64,000 bases of DNA from Meghimatium bilineatum (taxonomy: Eukaryota; Mollusca; Gastropoda; Stylommatophora; Philomycidae). Below are positions 58,001 to 64,000 of this stretch, in pieces. The DNA is taken from NCBI GenBank assembly GCA_034231615.1, contig CM067316.1:30371714-30435713 (forward strand), in the 5' to 3' direction. Every line of letters begins with the position of its first letter. Position 1 is the first letter of the stretch. The position numbers were made by a program, and so were the translations under genes. The notes under the pieces were generated by a model that was not told the origin of the DNA, did not search any database, and saw nothing but the letters and a program-made list of their open reading frames with translations.

Positions 58001-61000
58001 TTGAAGCAAAATTGTATTGTCTATATATGTTATCCATGTTTACAAGAAGACCTATCGGCCCTTGTATAACTAATACGGATATTATGTTATGTGTTTGTTG
58101 TTACTGAGGATATTTCAATACCTGTACGGGATGTTTGTTGTTGTTGTAATGGTCCTTGTCTCGATTGGTCCGTTCGGGTGACTTTGTGTGCACGATTTGA
58201 ATGGCTTGATGAAATCGCATCTTTTATGGAGATGCGGTTAGTCCAGTACTGAAAAACGCGTGTGCAATTGTTGCTAGGCGATTTGGTGCCGTAGAACGGA
58301 TTGGTTCTATTCCCGTTAGTCTCAAGAATTAAAAAAAAAAAATCCTCTGGCTTCCTACTTTAATTTACTTGTATAAACAATTATTTGAAGCAAAATTGTA
58401 TTGTCTATATATGTTATCCATGTTTACAAGAAGACCTATCGGCCCTTGTATAACTAATACGGATATTATGTTATGTGTTTGTTGTTACTGAGGATATTTC
58501 AATACCTGTACGGGATGTTTGTTGTTGTTGTAATGGTCCTTGTCTCGATTGGTCCGTTCGGGTGACTTTGTGTGCACGATTTGAATGGCTTGATGAAATC
58601 GCATCTTTTTTGGAGATGCGGTTAGTCAAGTACTGAAAAACGCGTGTGCAATTGTTGCTAGGCGATTTGGTGCCGTAGAACGGATTGGTTCAATTCCCGT
58701 TAGTCTCAAGAATTTAAAAAAAAAAAATTGTCCTCTGGCTTCCTACTTTAATTTACTTGTATAAACAATTATTTGAAGCAAAATTGTATTGTCTATATAT
58801 GTTATCCATGTTTACAAGAAGACCTATCGGCCCTTGTATAACTAATACGGATATTATGTTATGTGTTTGTTGTTACTGAGGATATTTCAATACCTGTACG
58901 GGATGTTTGTTGTTGTTGTAATGGTCCTTGTCTCGATTGGTCCGTTCGGGTGACTTTGTGTGCACGATTTGAATGGCTTGATGAAATCGCATCTTTTTTG
59001 GAGATGCGGTTAGTCAAGTACTGAAAAAGGCGTGTGCAATTGTTGCTACGCGATTTGGTGCCGTAGAACGGATTGGTTCAATTCCCGTTAATCTCAAGAA
59101 TTTTTTAAAAAAAATTGTCCTCTGGCTTCCTACTTTAATTTACTTGTATAAACAATTATTTGAAGCAAAATTGTATTGTCTATATATGTTATCCATGTTT
59201 ACAAGAAGACCTATCGGCCCTTGTATAACTAATGCGGATATTATGTTATGTGTTTGTTGTTACTGAGGATATTTCAATACCTGTACGGGATGTTTGGTGT
59301 TGTTGTAATGGTCCTTGTCTCGATTGGTCCGTTCGGGTGACTTTGTGTGCACGATTTGAATGGCTTGATGAAATCGCATCTTTTTTGGAGATACGGTTAG
59401 TCAAGTACTGAAAAACGCGTGTGCAATTGTTGCTAGGCGATTTGGTGCCGTAGAACGGATTGGTTCAATTCCCGTTAGTCTCAAGAATTTAAAAAAAAAA
59501 AATTGTCCTCTGGCTTCCTACTTTAATTTACTTGTATAAACAATTATTTGAAGCAAAATTGTATTGTCTATATATGTTATCCATGTTTACAAGAAGACCT
59601 ATCGGCCTTTGTATAACTAATACGGATATTATGTTATGTGTTTGTTGTTACTGAGGATATTTCAATACCTGTACGGGATGTTTGTTGTTGTTGTAATGGT
59701 CCTTGTCTCGATTGGTCCGTTCTGGTGACTTTGTGTGCACGATTTGAATGGCTTGATTAAATCGCATCTTTTTTGGAGATGCGGTTAGTCAAGTACTGAA
59801 AAACGCGTGTGCAATTGTTGCTAGGCGATTTGGTGCCGTAGAACGGATTGGTTCAATTCCCGTTAGTCTCAAGAATTCTTTTATTTTAAATTGTCCTCTG
59901 GCTTCCTACTTTAATTTACTTGTATAAACAATTATTTGAAGCAAAATTGTATTGTCTATATATGTTATCCATGTTTACAAGAAGACCTATCGGCCCTTGT
60001 ATAACTAATACGGATATTATGTTATGTGTTTGTTGTTACTGAGGATATTTCAATACCTGTACGGGATGTTTGTTGTTGTTGTAATGGTCCTTGTCTCGAT
60101 TGGTCCGTTCGGGTGACTTTGTGTGCACGATTTGAATGGCTTGATGAAATCGCATCTTTTTTGAAGATGCGGTTAGTCCAGTACTGAAAAACGCGTGTGC
60201 AATTGTTGCTAGGCGATTTGGTGCCGTAGAACGGATTGGTTCAATTCCCGTTAGTCTCAAGAATTTAAAAAAAAAATTGTCCTCTGGCTTCCTACTTTAA
60301 TTTACTTGTATAAACAATTATTTGAAGCAAAATTGTATTGTCTATATATGTTATCCATGTTTACAAGAAGACCTATCGGCCCTTGTATAACTAATACGGA
60401 TATTATGTTATGTGTTTGTTGTTACTGAGGATATTTCAATACCTGTACGGGATGTTTGTTGTTGTTGTAATGGTCCTTGTCTCGATTGGTCCGTTCGGGT
60501 GACTTTGTGTGCACGATTTGAATGGCTTGATGAAATCGCATCTTTTTTGGAGATACGGTTAGTCAAGTACTGAAAAACGCGTGTGCAATTGTTGCTAGGC
60601 GATTTGGTGCCGTAGAACGGATTGGTTCAATTCCCGTTAGTCTCAAGAATTTAAAAAAAAAAATTGTCCTCTGGCTTCCTACTTTAATTTACTTGTATAA
60701 ACAATTATTTGAAGCAAAATTGTATTGTCTATATATGTTATCCATGTTTACAAGAAGACCTATCGGCCCTTGTATAACTAATACGGATATTATGTTATGT
60801 GTTTGTTGTTACTGAGGATATTTCAATACCTGTACGGGATGTTTGTTGTTGTTGTAATGGTCCTTGTCTCGATTGGTCCGTTCGGGTGACTTTGTGTGCA
60901 CGATTTGAATGGCTTGATGAAATCGCATCATTTTTGGAGATGCGGTTAGTCAAGTACTGAAAAACGCGTGTGCAATTGTTGCTAGGCGATTTGGTGCCGT

Positions 61001-62400
61001 AGAACGGATTTGTTCAATTCCCGTTAGTCTCAAGAATTTTAAAAAAAAATTGTCCTCTGGCTTCCTACTTTAATTTACTTGTATAAACAATTATTTGAAG
61101 CAAAATTGTATTGTCTATATATGTTATCCATGTTTACAAGAAGACCTATCGGCCCTTGTATAACTAATGCGGATATTATGTTATGTGTTTGTTGTTACTG
61201 AGGATATTTCAATACCTGTACGGGATGTTTGTTGTTGTTGTAATGGTCCTTGTCTCGATTGGTCCGTTCTGGTGACTTTGTGTGCACGATTTGAATGGCT
61301 TGATGAAATCGCATCTTTTTTGGAGATACGGTTAGTCAAGTACTGAAAAACGCGTGTGCAATTGTTGCTAGGCGATTTGGTGCCGTAGAACGGATTGGTT
61401 CAATTCCCGTTAGTCTCAAGAATTTATTTAAAAAAATTGTCCTCTGGCTTCCTACTTTAATTTACTTGTATAAACAATTATTTGAAGCAAAATTGTATTG
61501 TCTATATATGTTATCCATGTTTACAAGAAGACCTATCGGCCCTTGTATAACTAATACGGATATTATGTTATGTGTTTGTTGTTACTGAGGATATTTCAAT
61601 ACCTGTACGGGATGTTTGTTGTTGTTGTAATGGTCCTTGTCTCGATTGGTCCGTTCGGGTGACTTTGTGTGCACGATTTGAATGGCTTGATGAAATCGCA
61701 TCTTTTTTGGAGATGCGGTTAGTCCAGTACTGAAAAACGCGTGTGCAATTGTTGCTAGGCGATTTGGTGCCGTAGAACGGATTGGTTCTATTCCCGTTAG
61801 TCTCAAGAATTTAAAAAAAAAATCCTCTGCCTTCCTACTTTAATTTACTTGTATAAACAATTATTTGAAGCAAAATTGTATTGTCTATATATGTTATCCA
61901 TGTTTACAAGAAGACCTATCGGCCCTTGTATAACTAATACGGATATTATGTTATGTGTTTGTTGTTACTGAGGATATTTCAATACCTGTACGGGATGTTT
62001 GTTGTTGTTGTAATGGTCCTTGTCTCGATTGGTCCGTTCGGGTGACTTTGTGTGCACGATTTGAATGGCTTGATGAAATCGCATCTTTTATGGAGATGCG
62101 GTTAGTCCAGTACTGAAAAACGCGTGTGCAATTGTTGCTAGGCGATTTGGTGCCGTAGAACGGATTGGTTCTATTCCCGTTAGTCTCAAGAATTAAAAAA
62201 AAAAAATCCTCTGGCTTCCTACTTTAATTTACTTGTATAAACAATTATTTGAAGCAAAATTGTATTGTCTATATATGTTATCCATGTTTACAAGAAGACC
62301 TATCGGCCCTTGTATAACTAATACGGATATTATGTTATGTGTTTGTTGTTACTGAGGATATTTCAATACCTGTACGGGATGTTTGTTGTTGTTGTAATGG
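52030..62400 (+). repeat. Higher-order repeat region B (about 10 monomers, 3.865 kb)
   Basis: Marker variants recur 3864-3865 bp apart: TTTGGTGTTGTTG near 55429 and 59294, TTTTGAAGATGCGG near 56296 and 60161, TCTGCCTTCC near 57962 and 61826, and CTTTTATGGAG near 58222 and 62086. A shorter relative with 8 monomers precedes it (52330 to 55429). Confidence 0.85.
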
Positions 62401-64000
62401 TCCTTGTCTCGATTGGTCCGTTTGGGTGACTTTGTGTGCACGATTTGAATGGCTTGATGAAATCGCATCTTTTTTGGAGATACGGTTAGTCAAGTACTGA
62501 AAAACGCGTGTGCAATTGTTGCTAGGCGATTTGGTGCCGTAGAACGGATTGGTTCAATTCCCGTTAGTCTCAAGAATTTAAAAAAAAAAATTGTCCTCTG
62601 GCTTCCTACTTTAATTTACTTGTATAAACAATTATTTGAAGCAAAATTGTATTGTCTATATATGTTATCCATGTTTACAAGAAGACCTATCGGCCCTTGT
62701 ATAACTAATACGGATATTATGTTATGTGTTTGTTGTTACTGAGGATATTTCAATACCTGTACGGGATGTTTGTTGTTGTTGTAATGGTCCTTGTCTCGAT
62801 TGGTCCGTTCGGGTGACTTTGTGTGCACGATTTGAATGGCTTGATGAAATCGCATCTTTTTTGGAGATGCGGTTAGTCAAGTACTGAAAAACGCGTGTGC
62901 AATTGTTGCTAGGCGATTTGGTGCCGTAGAACGGATTGGTTCAATTCCCGTTAGTCTCAAGAATTCTTTTTTTTTTAAATTGTCTTCTGGCTTCCTACTT
63001 TAATTTACTTGTATAAACAATTATTTGAAGCAAAATTGTATTGTCTATATATGTTATCCATGTTTACAAGAAGACCTATCGGCCCTTGTATAACTAATAC
63101 GGATATTATGTTATGTGTTTGTTGTTACTGAGGATATTTCAATACCTGTACGGGATGTTTGTTGTTGTTGTAATGGTCCTTGTCTCGATTGGTCCGTTCT
63201 GGTGACTTTGTGTGCACGATTTGAATGGCTTGATTAAATCGCATCTTTTTTGGAGATGCGGTTAGTCAAGTACTGAAAAACGCGTGTGCAATTGTTGCTA
63301 GGCGATTTGGTGCCGTAGAACGGATTGGTTCAATTCCCGTTAGTCCCAAGAATTTAAAAAAAAAAAATTGTCCTCTGGCTTCCTACTTTAATTTACTTGT
63401 ATAAACACATATTTGAAGCAAAATTGTATTGTCTATATATGTTATCCATGTTTACAAGAAGACCTATCGGCCCTTGTATAACTAATACGGATATTATGTT
63501 ATGTGTTTGTTGTTACTGAGGATATTTCAATACCTGTACGGGATGTTTGTTGTTGTTGTAATGGTCCTTGTCTCGATTGGTCCGTTCGGGTGACTTTGTG
63601 TGCACGATTTGAATGGCTTGATGAAATCGCATCTTTTTTGGAGATACGGTTAGTCAAGTACTGAAAAACGCGTGTGCAATTGTTGCTAGGCGATTTGGTG
63701 CCGTAGAACGGATTGGTTCAATTCCCGTTAGTCTCAAGAATTTAAAAAAAAAAATTTGTCCTCTGGCTTCCTACTTTAATTTACTTGTATAAACAATTAT
63801 TTGAAGCAAAATTGTATTGTCTATATATGTTATCCATGTTTACAAGAAGACCTATCGGCCCTTGTATAACTAATACGGATATTATGTTATGTGTTTGTTG
63901 TTACTGAGGATATTTCAATACCTGTACGGGATGTTTGTTGTTGTTGTAATGGTCCTTCTCTCGATTGGTCCGTTCGGGTGACTTTGTGTGCACGATTTGA

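Larger units (their letters stand above)
39923..64000 (+). repeat. Satellite array, direct part (about 62 monomers of 386-387 bp)
   Basis: Head-to-tail monomers continue to the window end. A reference monomer is 40308-40694 (387 bp). Its parts in order are AGGATATTTC, a GTT-rich run (40333-40349), CGATTGGTCCGTTCGGGTGA, a hairpin CGCATC (40417-40422) with GATGCG (40432-40437), a 95-nt tRNA-like segment, a variable A- or T-run, TTGTCCTCTGGCTTCC, AAGAAGACCTATCGGCCC and GTTATGTGTTTGTTGTTACTG. Monomers differ at few positions. Length variation is mostly in the homopolymer and in a TT deletion. Open frames of 74 or 88 codons recurring in it are by-products of repetition. Copy number may be affected by assembly. 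Confidence 0.97.

Noticed and set aside
41075..61806. Recurring 74-codon minus-strand and 88-codon plus-strand open frames
   Set aside because: They occur only in monomers where a point change or 2-bp deletion removes a stop. They overlap each other and the tRNA-like segment. They reflect repetition, not a protein family.
38291..64000. CRISPR-like array
   Set aside because: Repeats are about 387 bp, contiguous and without unique spacers, in animal DNA. It is a satellite.

Overview
This is animal nuclear DNA. It is AT-rich, has no operons, and is almost entirely repeats. The only recognisable host gene piece is one exon (25492-25965, minus strand) of a class A neuropeptide GPCR resembling orexin/allatotropin receptors, ending at a consensus splice donor. 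The mix of repeats (RNase H-bearing I-like LINEs, RTE-like LINEs with a C-terminal C2H2 finger, tRNA-derived SINEs, TA microsatellites, a Tc1/mariner relative) suits an invertebrate, plausibly a lophotrochozoan such as a mollusc. That assignment is an inference and is not certain.

Region 1 (1-25.2 kb) is a retroelement graveyard whose insertion order can be read from target-site duplications (TSDs). A 5'-truncated I-like LINE with an open RT-RNase H frame (708-3311) splits an interspersed repeat; a related unsplit copy lies at 21575-22175. From 10.8 to 20.3 kb an old RTE-like LINE is split three times: by a 416-bp I-like LINE fragment (14-bp TSD), by a 3' fragment of another LINE with an (ATAAC)n tail, and by a 3.3-kb minus-strand I-like LINE (13-bp TSD). 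The tail of that last LINE was then hit at a TA by a Tc1/mariner-like transposon (12287-16754, about 180-bp terminal inverted repeats), which itself contains another LINE fragment. Further LINE 3' ends fill 20.4-25.2 kb.

Region 2 (25.2-38.3 kb) begins with the GPCR exon and about 1.1 kb of featureless flank. A decayed minisatellite (period about 25 bp) follows, now found in separate blocks at 27.1-28.0, 32.57-32.6, 33.1 and 36.7-37.1 kb. Between the blocks sit a minus-strand I-like LINE carrying its own 228-bp insertion with a perfect 13-bp TSD, the second (ATAAC)n-tailed LINE end, and a degraded Ty3/gypsy-like LTR element with an RRM-like segment. A LINE reverse-transcriptase remnant abuts the satellite.

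Region 3 (38.29-64.0 kb, running off the window) is a tandem satellite of about 386-387-bp monomers. About 4.2 copies are in one orientation; after a 17-bp spacer, about 62 copies are in the other. Variant bases show higher-order units of about 5 monomers (1.93 kb) and 10 monomers (3.865 kb). Each monomer contains a 95-nt tRNA-like segment with A-box-like and B-box-like sequences, followed by a homopolymer that is A-rich in most monomers and T9-T10 in a few. A tandem array of potential RNA polymerase III units, possibly of tRNA/SINE origin, is the most interesting candidate here.

These parts do not form a pathway. The window is a record of transposition, nesting and satellite expansion beside one receptor exon. 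All domain calls are by eye, and no database search was possible.
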